Assembly: GCA_026192395.1 (NCBI GenBank)
Contig: WACF01000001.1
Location: 1,449,637 to 1,513,636, forward strand
Length of the DNA: 64,000 nt
DNA from: Proteobacteria bacterium 005FR1
GTDB lineage: Bacteria > Pseudomonadota > Gammaproteobacteria > Pseudomonadales > Cellvibrionaceae
Direction: 5' to 3'
This document shows positions 1 through 8,553 of the stretch, one piece after another; position 1 is the first letter of the stretch, and each line of letters starts with the position of its first letter. The notes beneath the pieces were generated by a model. It saw only the letters and a list, made by a program, of their open reading frames with translations, ran no database searches and was not told the origin of the DNA. The position numbers and the translations under genes are program-made.

Positions 1-41
1 CGCAGGGCACCTATGAAGCAGCCCTGCAAAAATACCTGTGA
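1..41 (+). CDS. kdsC: 3' end of a KdsC-like phosphatase (partial)
   Basis: An open frame enters from the left edge and stops with TGA at 39-41; its last residues read QGTYEAALQKYL. KdsC, the HAD-type phosphatase that releases phosphate from KDO-8-phosphate in LPS synthesis, normally lies directly upstream of lptC and often ends in a similar Ala/Leu-rich tail. The call rests mainly on that gene order because only about 12 codons are visible. The stop lies 39 nt before lptC, which fits one operon. Confidence 0.45.
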   Translation, partial: QGTYEAALQKYL

Positions 42-80
42 TGTGCGAATAATTCTTGCCAAGACGAACCGGAACCCGCG

Positions 81-671
81 ATGCCCCGCCACTGGCTCAC
101 CATCATTGTATCGATAGCCCTATTCGCCACGGCGATTGTCCTGTTGAATTCACCACCACAGGTTCTGCAGCAGACAGAGCCGCCAGGCAATGGGCGAGAG
201 TTGCTGCTGAGTGGCTATCTCACCGGCGTGCGGACGACGCAGTACGGCGAGGCGGGCGCGGTCGAATACCGCTTTTCCGCTGACCGTATGTCGCACTTCC
301 AAGCGGATCGTGAAGGCCCCTCGGCTCGTGATTACACCGATATCGAAGCACCCTCTTTTACTTTTTACCAAGCCGAATCTGCGCCCTGGCGAATGACTGC
401 TCGTCAGGGCCGCTCCAGTGACGATGGCGAATTGGTAATCCTGCAGGACGATGTGCGAGTCTGGCAGAACAACACAGCCAGCGAACCCACCGTCATTACC
501 ACCAGCGAGTTGCTGATCCGCCCGGAAAGCCAAGTGGCTGAAACTGATCAATTTGTTATGATTACGCGCCCCCAGATGGTCGCAAGCGGTGTGGGCATGC
601 GGGCAGACCTCGAACAGGAAACATTTGCAATTCGCTCTGAAGGCAAGACTGTCTATGAACCCAATCGATAA
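81..671 (+). CDS. lptC: LPS export protein LptC
   Basis: This is the bitopic inner-membrane protein of the Lpt bridge; it accepts LPS from the LptBFG transporter and passes it to periplasmic LptA. The 196-residue product has one N-terminal membrane segment (about residues 5-23) followed by a periplasmic domain with the short beta-strand pattern of the LptC/LptA jellyroll. Length matches the family (about 190). The gene sits between kdsC and lptA, its canonical place, and its last 17 bases overlap the chosen lptA start, so translation is probably coupled. The first ATG of the frame precedes the membrane segment directly. Confidence 0.93.
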   Translation: MPRHWLTIIVSIALFATAIVLLNSPPQVLQQTEPPGNGRELLLSGYLTGVRTTQYGEAGAVEYRFSADRMSHFQADREGPSARDYTDIEAPSFTFYQAESAPWRMTARQGRSSDDGELVILQDDVRVWQNNTASEPTVITTSELLIRPESQVAETDQFVMITRPQMVASGVGMRADLEQETFAIRSEGKTVYEPNR

Positions 672-1185
672 GTCCGCAGCCATTCGCCTCGCCAGCGCCC
701 TATTACTGGTCTGTGTCGCGGCGACCAGCACAGGACTGCCCACCGACTCGGAGCAGGAGCTTAATCTCAGTTCCGAATCCGCGGACTTCGATCTAAAAAA
801 CGGAGTCGCCATTTACCAGGGCAATGTAAAACTTACCCAGGGCTCCTTGCGCATCGAATCCGACGAACTGGTTGTTCACCGCAGGGACGAGGCCATTGAC
901 CGCGTGATCGCCACCGGTTCGCCGGCAGTATTCGAACAACAGCCGCAGGTCGATCAAGCGCCAGTAATCGCCTATGGCAAGCGCATCGAATACGAACTAC
1001 AGAATCAGGTGGAGAAAGTGGCGATCATCGACAACGCAGTCCTCGAGCAGGGCGGCGTCGTCTCCCGCTGCGAACGGATCGAGTTCAACCTGACCGAATC
1101 CACCGTGAAGATGATGGGTTCCTGCGTTACTGAGCGACCTGCACTCAACAACGGCGAGAATGCAAAGTCGGACAATAACTCCTGA
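655..1185 (+). CDS. lptA: Periplasmic LPS-bridge protein LptA
   Basis: LptA polymerises into the periplasmic bridge that carries LPS from LptC to LptD. The ATG at 655 gives a 176-residue protein with a Sec signal (basic start, then [12 protein letters not shown], cleavage near residue 27). The OstA/LptA jellyroll follows, with the family-typical [19 protein letters not shown] stretch. An upstream in-frame start at 589 is rejected because it would bury the signal peptide. The start overlaps the end of lptC, and the stop TGA shares its last base with the lptB ATG. Confidence 0.93.
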   Translation: MNPIDKSAAIRLASALLLVCVAATSTGLPTDSEQELNLSSESADFDLKNGVAIYQGNVKLTQGSLRIESDELVVHRRDEAIDRVIATGSPAVFEQQPQVDQAPVIAYGKRIEYELQNQVEKVAIIDNAVLEQGGVVSRCERIEFNLTESTVKMMGSCVTERPALNNGENAKSDNNS

Positions 1186-1910
1186 TGCCTCGATTACAGG
1201 CCAGCCATCTGGCGAAAAGCTATAAAGGCCGTGAGGTCGTTTCCGATGTCTCTTTGGAAGTGAATACCGGAGAAATCGTGGGACTTTTGGGACCCAACGG
1301 GGCCGGCAAAACCACCTGCTTCTACATGATCGCCGGGCTGATCAAACCGCTACGGGGGCAGGTCTTCATTGATGAACAGGACATCACCCACTTCGCCATG
1401 CACGACCGCGCCAGAGCCGGTCTCGGCTACCTGCCGCAAGAAGCATCCGTGTTCCGCAAGCTCAGCGTGTTGGACAACATCCTGGCCATTCTCGAAACCC
1501 GGGGCGGCCTGAACCGCAAGCAGCGGCTCGCCAAAGCTGATGAACTGCTGCGCGAATTCAATGTCACTCATCTTAGGGACAGCAAGGGAATGGCTCTGTC
1601 TGGCGGTGAACGGCGCCGCGTGGAAATCGCACGGGCGCTGGCCACCGACCCGGAATTCATTCTGCTGGACGAGCCTTTTGCCGGCGTGGATCCAATTTCG
1701 GTGAACGATATCAAGCAGATCATCACTCACCTGAAGCAGCGCGGAATCGGCGTACTGATTACGGATCACAACGTACGCGATACTCTGGACATTTGCGAAC
1801 GCGCCTATATCGTGAGCGAGGGCCAGATCATCGAGTCCGGCAATGCCGAGGCGGTGCTCGGCAACCCCAAGGTAAGAGAAGTTTACCTGGGGCAAAATTT
1901 CCGCCTTTAG
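1185..1910 (+). CDS. lptB: LPS export ABC ATPase LptB
   Basis: LptB is the cytoplasmic ATPase that powers LPS extraction with LptF and LptG. All ABC motifs are present: Walker [10 protein letters not shown] (about residues 36-44), Q-loop YLPQEASVF, signature LSGGERRR, Walker B ILLDEPF and H-loop ITDHNVRDT. The 241-residue length and the LptB-specific FAGVDPISV stretch after Walker B fit the family. lptF and lptG are not in the window and are usually encoded elsewhere. A G+C-rich hairpin without a T-run follows the stop. Confidence 0.96.
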   Translation: MPRLQASHLAKSYKGREVVSDVSLEVNTGEIVGLLGPNGAGKTTCFYMIAGLIKPLRGQVFIDEQDITHFAMHDRARAGLGYLPQEASVFRKLSVLDNILAILETRGGLNRKQRLAKADELLREFNVTHLRDSKGMALSGGERRRVEIARALATDPEFILLDEPFAGVDPISVNDIKQIITHLKQRGIGVLITDHNVRDTLDICERAYIVSEGQIIESGNAEAVLGNPKVREVYLGQNFRL

Positions 1911-2381
1911 ATCCGCCCCACGGGTACCCGCCGGGGCGAGGATTCGCTACCAATTTCCAGCCGCACCGGCCAGGTTGCGCGGCGATAATCTCTTTATTTC
2001 CTTATTCTCTTCTCACGCAAAAAAGTGGCGCGTGTAGGCATAAAATTTGCTTGTCAAAGCCCGCCTACCGTTGTAGCCTGTCTGCAGTTTGGATCAGGCG
2101 AAGCCCTTCTTCGCTCACCTCGAGCGAAGTTCAAAGATCAGCAATTAAGCTCATCTGGTCCCGCAAGGAAGTCCATTACTTGGGCCGATATCCCGGCGTA
2201 TTCTGCTTTGAAACGCCGAGGCCAACGACGCAAAACGAAACGCAATTCGACAGATTAGTTGTGAGGTATTGGTATTCCATGATGTTGTTGTGTTTTGATT
2301 TATTCAGCGGCAAAACCCCTATAAGCCTGGCGAAAACTTCCACTGACATTTTCACCGGCGCACGAGGTTGCAACTAAAGCT
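1911..2381. other. Intergenic region before rpoN
   Basis: This 471-base stretch has no convincing gene; the short open frames in it lack a ribosome binding site and any family resemblance. Two hairpins are visible. At 1914-1938, CGCCCC and GGGGCG enclose the palindrome CGGGTACCCG just after lptB, with no T-run. At 2109-2129, CTTCGCTC and GAGCGAAG form 8-base perfect arms. A weak sigma-70-like promoter for rpoN could be TTGATT (2295-2300) with TATAAG (2320-2325), but its 19-base spacer is long. The gap suggests rpoN has its own promoter. Confidence 0.4.
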
Positions 2382-3887
2382 ATGAAGCAATCTCTGCAAC
2401 TCAAACTCGGTCAGCAACTCACCATGACACCGCAGTTGCAGCAGGCCATTCGCCTGCTGCAACTCTCCACCCTCGACCTACAGCAGGAAATCCAGGAAGC
2501 TCTGGATTCAAACCCGATGCTCGAGGTGACAGAAGAAAGCAGCGGAGAAGGCGACTCCGGGCAAAAAGAGGGCGACGGAGCAGGCGAAGAGTTCCGCGCG
2601 GAGGAATCCGCGGAAGCAAGCCCGACGGATAGTTCAGAGCGGGATCTCGGCGAAGCCGATTGGGACTCCGACATCCCCAACGATCTTCCCGTTGACACCA
2701 GCTGGGATGACATCTATCAGCCCACCTCTTCTTCCAGCTCTTCTTCCTCCGCGGGCGAAAACGACGACTTTGATTTCGAGTCTCGCCGCACTACCACGGA
2801 GTCGCTTTTCGACCACCTGACGTGGCAGCTCAATCTGACACCGATGTCCGACCGCGACCGGGTGATCGCGATGGCCATCGTCGATGCCGTCGAGCCAAGC
2901 GGGATGCTCTCGACGCCGGCCACCGACATCTACGCCGGACTGGCTGAGTCGCTTGAGGAGCTGGAGCAGGAAGAGGTCGACGCAGTCCTGCACCGTATTC
3001 AGCAGTTCGATCCCGCTGGGGTCGCCGCTCACGATCTGCAGGAATGCCTGCTCATCCAGCTTCGACAACTGCCTTCCGATACGCCCCATCTGCAATCTGC
3101 GATCTCGGTGGTCAGAGATCACCTGAACCTGCTCGGCTCGCGCGATTACAAGCAGCTAATGCGCAAAACCAAACTGAAGGAGCACGAGCTTCGCGACACC
3201 ATTCTGTTGATCCAGAGTCTGAATCCTCGCCCTGGTGACCAGATCAACTCGGGGGAAACTGAATACGTCGTTCCCGATGTGTTCGTGTCCAAGGAGCAGG
3301 ATCGCTGGACCGTCCGCCTGAACCCCGAGATCGCGCCCAAGATTCGCATCAATCCAGAATATGCCAGCCTCATCAAGCGCGCGGACAGCAGCAGTGACAA
3401 CACTTTCCTCAGGGATAATTTGCAGGAAGCCCGCTGGTTTCTGAAAAGCCTGCAAAGCCGTAACGAAACCTTGTTGCGGGTGGCCAGCTGCATCGTCGAG
3501 AAGCAACGCGGCTTTCTGGACTACGGCGCGGAAGCAATGAAACCACTGGTGCTGCATGACGTGGCCGAGTCAGTGGGTATGCACGAATCGACCATCTCGC
3601 GGGTTACTACCCAAAAATACATGCATACTCCGCAGGGTATCTTCGAGCTCAAGTACTTCTTCTCCAGTCACGTCAGCACCGACACTGGCGGCGAATGCTC
3701 GTCCACCGCGATCCGGGCGATCATCAAGAAGCTGATTCTTGCGGAGAACCCCAGAAAGCCGCTAAGCGACAGCAAAATAGCCGAGCTTCTGGCGGAGCAA
3801 GGAATCCAGGTGGCTCGGCGGACGATCGCCAAGTACCGCGAGTCCCTCACTATCCCGCCATCCAACGAACGCAAACGGCTAGTCTAG
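2382..3887 (+). CDS. rpoN: RNA polymerase sigma-54 factor
   Basis: RpoN directs core polymerase to -24/-12 promoters that need enhancer-binding ATPases. The 501-residue product has region I at its start (Gln/Leu-rich, [13 protein letters not shown]), a long acidic region II (about residues 50-130) with a run of Ser codons, the core-binding region, and the C-terminal RpoN box [10 protein letters not shown] about 20 residues from the end. It is slightly longer than E. coli RpoN (477) because of the acidic linker. It heads the usual rpoN-hpf-ptsN-rapZ-ptsO series. Confidence 0.97.
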   Translation: MKQSLQLKLGQQLTMTPQLQQAIRLLQLSTLDLQQEIQEALDSNPMLEVTEESSGEGDSGQKEGDGAGEEFRAEESAEASPTDSSERDLGEADWDSDIPNDLPVDTSWDDIYQPTSSSSSSSSAGENDDFDFESRRTTTESLFDHLTWQLNLTPMSDRDRVIAMAIVDAVEPSGMLSTPATDIYAGLAESLEELEQEEVDAVLHRIQQFDPAGVAAHDLQECLLIQLRQLPSDTPHLQSAISVVRDHLNLLGSRDYKQLMRKTKLKEHELRDTILLIQSLNPRPGDQINSGETEYVVPDVFVSKEQDRWTVRLNPEIAPKIRINPEYASLIKRADSSSDNTFLRDNLQEARWFLKSLQSRNETLLRVASCIVEKQRGFLDYGAEAMKPLVLHDVAESVGMHESTISRVTTQKYMHTPQGIFELKYFFSSHVSTDTGGECSSTAIRAIIKKLILAENPRKPLSDSKIAELLAEQGIQVARRTIAKYRESLTIPPSNERKRLV

Positions 3888-4041
3888 AACGGCTGCGCCA
3901 GGCATCCCGTCCGGCCGCCGTTAAATGCCAGTCAACAAGGTCGACCGGTTGGGCCCGCTCGCTGGTTTTGTTACCATTTTGTTGAGCTACCACATGTGAC
4001 GCGCCCGGAAACTTCCGTAGTATTTGCCATACTGGAGACAA

Positions 4042-4091
4042 GGCACCGTAATGGGTGCCGAGCTCTGGTCATCGCCCCGCCCCGGGGCGAT
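4042..4091 (+). promoter_or_regulatory. Two hairpins in the hpf leader
   Basis: In the 234-base rpoN-hpf gap two hairpins stand close together. The first is GGCACC (4042-4047) with GGTGCC (4054-4059). The second is ATCGCCCCG (4071-4079) with CGGGGCGAT (4083-4091), a 9-base perfect stem with a 3-base loop. The second ends 30 bases before the hpf ATG and has no T-run, so it is more likely a transcript-stability or leader structure than a terminator. Its role is unknown. Confidence 0.4.
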
Positions 4092-4121
4092 AATAGCCAA
4101 CGTTCAGTCAGGAGCGATTGT

Positions 4122-4412
4122 ATGCAAATCAACACCAGCGGCCACCAACTCGAGCTTACCCCGGCGATCAAGGACTACGTCGAAAGCAGATTCCAAAAGC
4201 TCGAACGTCACAACGACCGCATCACCAATGTCAGCGTCATCCTTTCGGTGGACAAATTGGAACAAAAGGCGGAAGCTACCGTCCACGCCAGTGGCAAGGA
4301 CTTCTTCGCCAACGCCAGTGCCGAAGATTTGTACGCTGCCATCGACCTTCTTTCCGACAAACTCGACCGCCAGCTCATAAAGCGCAAGGAAAAGCTGAAC
4401 AATCACCGCTAA
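4122..4412 (+). CDS. hpf: Ribosome hibernation promoting factor (short HPF)
   Basis: Short HPF binds the 30S decoding and mRNA channel and helps form inactive 100S ribosomes in stationary phase. The ATG at 4122 gives 96 residues starting MQINTSGHQLELTPAIKDYV, the family N-terminus, with AGGAG at 4110-4114 as ribosome binding site. An in-frame upstream ATG at 3996 would add an unrelated 42-residue tail across two hairpins and is rejected. The protein lacks the C-terminal dimerisation domain of long HPF. Location after rpoN is canonical. Confidence 0.94.
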   Translation: MQINTSGHQLELTPAIKDYVESRFQKLERHNDRITNVSVILSVDKLEQKAEATVHASGKDFFANASAEDLYAAIDLLSDKLDRQLIKRKEKLNNHR

Positions 4413-4461
4413 TGCAGGACTGTTCGTCAACGGCCTGGCTGTCCGCCAACTGAAGTTAACT

Positions 4462-4926
4462 ATGGACCTCAGCAACCTTCTCAGCCCTTCCCGCACACGC
4501 AGTCGCATGCAAGGCGGTAGCAAGAAACGAGTTCTGGAGCAGGCGGCGAAGCTCATTGCCGCCGATTACCCGGCGGTGAACCCTGACGAACTGTTTCGCC
4601 AGCTCATCTCCCGAGAGCGTCTGGGCTCGACCGGCATCGGCCATGGCATTGCGATCCCCCACTGTCGGGTGGAAAACTGTGCTACTGCAGTGGGCGCGCT
4701 GCTCACGCTGGAAGAAGCGGTGGACTTTGAGGCCGTCGACGACGCGCCGGTGGACGTCATCTTCACTCTACTGGTCCCGAACGAGGCTCAGGAAGAGCAT
4801 TTGCAAATCCTGGCCTCCCTCGCCCAGATTTTCGGACGATCCGAAAACCTGCAGAAGCTGCGCGAAGCACAGGATGATCGAGAGCTCTACGATCACGCTG
4901 TCGAGCTCTTCACAAACCTTTCCTGA
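4462..4926 (+). CDS. ptsN: Nitrogen-PTS EIIA protein PtsN
   Basis: PtsN is the terminal phosphoacceptor of the regulatory PTS-Ntr chain (PtsP-PtsO-PtsN), controlling K+ and nitrogen physiology rather than sugar transport. The 154-residue protein carries the mannitol/fructose-type EIIA fold with the phosphorylated His in GIAIPHCRV (His67). Its length equals the family norm. It lies between hpf and rapZ, as in most gammaproteobacteria. Confidence 0.95.
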   Translation: MDLSNLLSPSRTRSRMQGGSKKRVLEQAAKLIAADYPAVNPDELFRQLISRERLGSTGIGHGIAIPHCRVENCATAVGALLTLEEAVDFEAVDDAPVDVIFTLLVPNEAQEEHLQILASLAQIFGRSENLQKLREAQDDRELYDHAVELFTNLS

Positions 4927-5046
4927 AACGCGACTCTCCTCTACACTGGCCTGCCCAGCTGCCGCCATCGCGCGAATCGCTCGTTCACCGAGCGGGAGCC
5001 AGAGCGGGAAGCTGCCTGAATCGGTCTAAGTGGATGAATTAAAGGT

Positions 5047-5961
5047 ATGCGACTCGTCGTCATCAGCGGACATTCGGGTTCCGGCAAGAGTACAGCGCTG
5101 CACGTGCTGGAAGATGCCGGTTTTACCTGCGTGGACAATCTCCCGGCAAGTCTGCTGCCGCAGCTGGTCAATCACATCGAGAGCATGGCCCCGGGCAGCA
5201 AGCAGAAGTTCGCCATCAGCATCGATGCGCGCAATACCTGGCAAGACCTGAAGCAGTTTCCGCAGATCATCAATAGCGACGAAACGCTCGGCCTCAAATG
5301 CGAGGTGGTTTTTCTTGACGCCCGCAATTCGGTGCTGATTCAGCGCTTCAGTGAAACCCGGCGCAAGCACCCCCTGAGCGATCGCACCACCGACCTGCAG
5401 AAAGCCATTCAAATCGAGCGCACACTGCTGGAGCCGATTGCCAACATTGCTAATCTTGTGATCGATACCAGCAACCTGAGCCTTCATGAATTGCGGGATC
5501 TGATCAAGACCCGCGTAGCAGGCAATGAAGGGTCCGGCATGTCGATATTGTTCGAATCCTTCGGTTTCAAGTACGGCGTGCCGGTGGATGCCGAAATCGT
5601 ATTCGACGCCCGCTGTCTTCCAAACCCCTACTGGAAGCCGCATCTGCGTGCCTTCAACGGGCTGGAAGAACCGGTCGTGGAGTTCCTCCAGGACCAGCCG
5701 GAAGTGGTGGAAATGGAAGACGACATCAAACACTACCTGACTCGATGGCTCCCCCGTTTCGCCGCAAACAACCGCAGCTACATTACAATTGCCATCGGCT
5801 GCACCGGCGGACAACACCGTTCCGTTTATCTTTGCGATCGATTGTTCAAGCATTTCTCGGAAATCCATGATGCCGTGCAAGTGCGCCATCGCGAGCTGAA
5901 GACCGGATACAGCACATCTGAACGGCTCGATGCACCCGATCCGCAGCTAAACACCAGATAA
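5047..5961 (+). CDS. rapZ: RNase adapter protein RapZ
   Basis: RapZ is a nucleotide-binding protein which in E. coli binds the GlmZ small RNA and guides RNase E, tuning GlmS and amino-sugar supply. The 304-residue product has Walker A GHSGSGKST (residues 8-16), DNLPASLLP, and the conserved C-terminal GCTGGQHRSVY motif of the RNA-binding domain. It is about 20 residues longer than E. coli RapZ (284), the extra being a C-terminal tail. It lies between ptsN and ptsO as expected. Confidence 0.94.
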   Translation: MRLVVISGHSGSGKSTALHVLEDAGFTCVDNLPASLLPQLVNHIESMAPGSKQKFAISIDARNTWQDLKQFPQIINSDETLGLKCEVVFLDARNSVLIQRFSETRRKHPLSDRTTDLQKAIQIERTLLEPIANIANLVIDTSNLSLHELRDLIKTRVAGNEGSGMSILFESFGFKYGVPVDAEIVFDARCLPNPYWKPHLRAFNGLEEPVVEFLQDQPEVVEMEDDIKHYLTRWLPRFAANNRSYITIAIGCTGGQHRSVYLCDRLFKHFSEIHDAVQVRHRELKTGYSTSERLDAPDPQLNTR

Positions 5962-6012
5962 GCTGCCGCGAGTCAGATCAGTTTTCCCTAAATTCGTTAC
6001 GTTCGCGGCCGC

Positions 6013-6282
6013 ATGATCAAAAAGAACATTCTCATCATCAACAAGCTCGGTCTGCATGCGAGGGCAGCCACCAAGTTGGCCAAGCTCGCCGGGCAGTTCC
6101 CCTGTACCGTTCGCGTCTCCAACGGCAAGTCCACCGTGGACGGCAAGAGCGTGATGTCGCTGATGCTGCTTGCGGCTAGTCGCGGCACGGAAATCGAAGT
6201 CTCCACCGACGGTGACGACGAGCAGGCCGCGATGACAGCCGTTGAGGAGCTGATCAACAACCGCTTTGACGAAGCCGAGTGA
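6013..6282 (+). CDS. ptsO: Nitrogen-PTS phosphocarrier NPr (PtsO)
   Basis: This HPr-like protein relays phosphate from PtsP to PtsN. The 89-residue sequence holds the active His15 in KLGLHARAA and the conserved Ser region GKSVMSLMLLA. The N-terminal IIINKLGLHARAA marks the NPr branch more than sugar-PTS HPr. No strong ribosome binding site is visible before the ATG. It closes the rpoN cluster. Confidence 0.94.
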   Translation: MIKKNILIINKLGLHARAATKLAKLAGQFPCTVRVSNGKSTVDGKSVMSLMLLAASRGTEIEVSTDGDDEQAAMTAVEELINNRFDEAE

Positions 6283-6306
6283 TCAGCTGATCCGCACGGT
6301 CGAATG

Positions 6307-6325
6307 GAGCCGGGGTTTCCGGCTC
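6307..6325. terminator. Hairpin after ptsO, possible terminator
   Basis: GAGCCGG (6307-6313) pairs with CCGGCTC (6319-6325) around a 5-base loop, 25 bases after the ptsO stop. There is no T-run, so Rho-independent termination is uncertain. It separates the rpoN cluster from mgtE. Confidence 0.35.
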
Positions 6326-6493
6326 GAAGTCGATGCGGCATTTGAGTTAAACTAGACGCCATTCCCAACCTTTTCGTCGCTTCCTCTCTCGATTTCGGTC
6401 TTCCCGCACCGGCCCAGCCGGAGCGCGGGGTCGGATTGCCCCGTGAGCGGAGCCAAGCGGCCAGGGACAGACGAAGGACTCAGATCGCGCGCT

Positions 6494-7858
6494 ATGCAAC
6501 CGAACGCCGAAGAGCTGCAAAACCAAACCCAGGCCCAACTGGAAAAAATCTTTGAAGCCCTGGACAGCGGTGCCTTTCAGCCGATCCGACGAATGCTGAA
6601 TGGCTTGCGGCCGGTCGAAATCGCCCACCTGCTGGAATCCTCGCCGCCGAAATCGCGCATCGTTCTGTGGCAACTCGTCGACAAAGAGCTGGAAGGCGAA
6701 GTCCTGCAAGAGCTCTCGGAAGACATTCAGGTCGACTTCCTCAAGCAGATGAACCACGAACAGGTAGCGTCGGTCATCGAGGATCTGGACGACGACGATG
6801 TCACCGATATTCTGCAGCATCTACCTGGGCAGGTAATTCTTCAGGTGCTGTCCGCGATGAGCGAACAGAATCGCCAGCGGGTGGAATCCCTGCTGTCATA
6901 CAGCGGCGACACCGCGGGCGGCCTGATGAGCTCCGACGTGATCATCATCCGGCCGCGCCTTACTCTCGACGTGGTGATGCGCTACCTGCGGTGGCATGAA
7001 GAGTTGCCGCCGTCCACGGACAATCTGATCGTGGTGAATCGCGAGGGCGAATTTCTCGGCCTGCTACCCATCCGCAAACTGCTGACCACCGACCCCGGCG
7101 TCACCGTACGGGAAATCATGCTGACGGATGTGGATCCGATTCCGGCAGAGATGTCGGATACGGAAGTCGCGCGGCTGTTTGAAGATCACGACTGGGTTTC
7201 TGCACCGGTGGTGGACGCCGATGGCAAGGTCCTGGGCCGCATCACCATCGATGACGTAGTGGACGTCATCCGTGAAGACGCCGATCATTCGCTGATGAGC
7301 ATGGCGGGCCTTGACGCTGAAGAGGCCACCTTCGCGCCAGTCCTGAAGAGCACACCGCGCCGGGCACTATGGTTGGGCATCAATCTGGTCACGGCGGTGA
7401 TCGCCTCGATGGTGATTTCCTTGTTTGAAGGCACCATTCAAAAAGTCGTCGCCCTCGCCGTGCTGATGCCCATTGTCGCCAGCATGGGCGGGGTGGCGGG
7501 CAGCCAGACGCTGACCGTGGTGATCCGGGGCATGGCGTTGGGCCAGGTCGGCCGCAGCAACATCAATTGGCTGCTGTCCCGTGAATTCATGGTGAGCGCC
7601 ATCAATGGCCTTCTGTTGGCTTTGGTGCTCGGTATGGCCGTGTCCTTCGTCTATGATGACTACACCATTGCACTGATCATCGCCGCGGCAATGATCATTA
7701 ACCTCGTTACGGCGGCAATTGCCGGAACTCTGCTGCCGATGTTGCTACGTTCGGCAAAGGTGGACCCGGCGTTGGCGGGAGGCGTCCTGTTGACCACGGT
7801 AACCGACGTGGTGGGCTTCCTCTCCTTCCTTGGACTGGCGACATTTTTCTACGCCTGA
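6494..7858 (+). CDS. mgtE: Magnesium transporter MgtE
   Basis: MgtE is a Mg2+-gated inner-membrane channel. The 454-residue protein has the N-terminal helical superhelix (about residues 20-130, with EEVLQELSED-type repeats) and a tandem CBS pair (about 140-260). Five membrane helices follow at the C-terminus, including the pore segment with PIVASMGGVAGSQTLT. The ATG at 6494 was chosen over a GTG at 6443, because related proteins begin near MQPNAEELQ and no ribosome binding site precedes the GTG; a start at 6443 would add 17 residues. A Mg2+-responsive leader is not obvious. Confidence 0.93.
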   Translation: MQPNAEELQNQTQAQLEKIFEALDSGAFQPIRRMLNGLRPVEIAHLLESSPPKSRIVLWQLVDKELEGEVLQELSEDIQVDFLKQMNHEQVASVIEDLDDDDVTDILQHLPGQVILQVLSAMSEQNRQRVESLLSYSGDTAGGLMSSDVIIIRPRLTLDVVMRYLRWHEELPPSTDNLIVVNREGEFLGLLPIRKLLTTDPGVTVREIMLTDVDPIPAEMSDTEVARLFEDHDWVSAPVVDADGKVLGRITIDDVVDVIREDADHSLMSMAGLDAEEATFAPVLKSTPRRALWLGINLVTAVIASMVISLFEGTIQKVVALAVLMPIVASMGGVAGSQTLTVVIRGMALGQVGRSNINWLLSREFMVSAINGLLLALVLGMAVSFVYDDYTIALIIAAAMIINLVTAAIAGTLLPMLLRSAKVDPALAGGVLLTTVTDVVGFLSFLGLATFFYA

Positions 7859-7891
7859 GCTGGCAAACAGGATTCATTAGCGGAATTGTGG

Positions 7892-8407
7892 ATGAACGAC
7901 TTCGACCCCAACGAATTTGAAGAAACTGACAAGAGCAAAAGCCAGCGCAAGCGGGAAATGACGGCGCTGCAGGACCTGGGTCGTCAGCTCATGGACTTCA
8001 ACGACCAGCAGCTGGCCCAATTCCCGTTGACAGAAGACCTGCGAAAGGCGTTTCGCGACTACAAGCGGATCAAGAGCAACGAAGCCAAACGGCGGCAGAT
8101 GCAGTACATCGGCAAACTGATGCGCAGTGAGGACCATGAGGGGATCGAAGCCGTCTTCGAACGATTCGCCGCAGAGCGCCACCTCAGTGTCCAGCAAGAA
8201 CATCTGGCCGAAAGCTGGCGCGAACGGCTACTGGAGGACGACACTGGTGATCAGCTGACGGCTTTTGTCGACGAATACCCGCAATGCGACCGCCAGGAAC
8301 TACGCAACCTCGTTCGCAGCGCAGCTCAGGAACGCAAGGCAGGCAAACCGCCAGCGCAGGCAAGAAAGCTGTTTCGACTACTGCGGGAAATCGTTTCCGA
8401 ACCGTAG
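7892..8407 (+). CDS. darP: Ribosome-associated protein DarP (YjgA)
   Basis: DarP (YjgA, DUF615) assists late 50S subunit assembly. The 171-residue protein is highly charged and matches the family from MNDFDPNEFEE through the KSKSQRKREMTALQDLG motif to the C-terminal RKLFRLLREI helix. ATG 7892 is preferred; TTG 7886, two codons upstream, is unlikely. In Pseudomonas the gene lies between pmbA and tldD; both are missing here and mgtE is the left neighbour. Confidence 0.92.
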   Translation: MNDFDPNEFEETDKSKSQRKREMTALQDLGRQLMDFNDQQLAQFPLTEDLRKAFRDYKRIKSNEAKRRQMQYIGKLMRSEDHEGIEAVFERFAAERHLSVQQEHLAESWRERLLEDDTGDQLTAFVDEYPQCDRQELRNLVRSAAQERKAGKPPAQARKLFRLLREIVSEP

Positions 8408-8425
8408 ATGACGCGATCGGCCCGA

Positions 8426-8453
8426 TGGATTCCAGCCTGCACCGGAATGACGA
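8426..8453. repeat. Degenerate ATTCC...GGAAT intergenic repeat
   Basis: The 28 bases contain ATTCC and GGAAT as a short inverted repeat followed by GACG. They resemble the widespread proteobacterial intergenic palindrome of the type GGATTCC-GC-GGAATGACG, here with mismatches in the stem. It sits in the 146-base gap between convergent darP and yhdP, where tldD and a nitrilase gene stand in relatives. Confidence 0.45.
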
Positions 8454-8553
8454 GAGCGGCGGCGGGCCCATCTTTCACGTGACCGGTAATCGTGTGCCGG
8501 CATTATGCTGGCCCCGCGAAGCGTCCTGGCGGTCGCCTCAGGTCTCACGTCGA

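Noticed and set aside
1793-2377. A frame running from lptB into the rpoN upstream gap
   Set aside because: Begins inside lptB in another frame, low complexity start, no ribosome site, no family.
3996-4121. Upstream in-frame extension of hpf
   Set aside because: Would add residues before the conserved N-terminus and cross two hairpins; AGGAG points to 4122.
6443-6493. GTG start for mgtE
   Set aside because: No ribosome site upstream and the added residues are not MgtE-like; kept only as an alternative.
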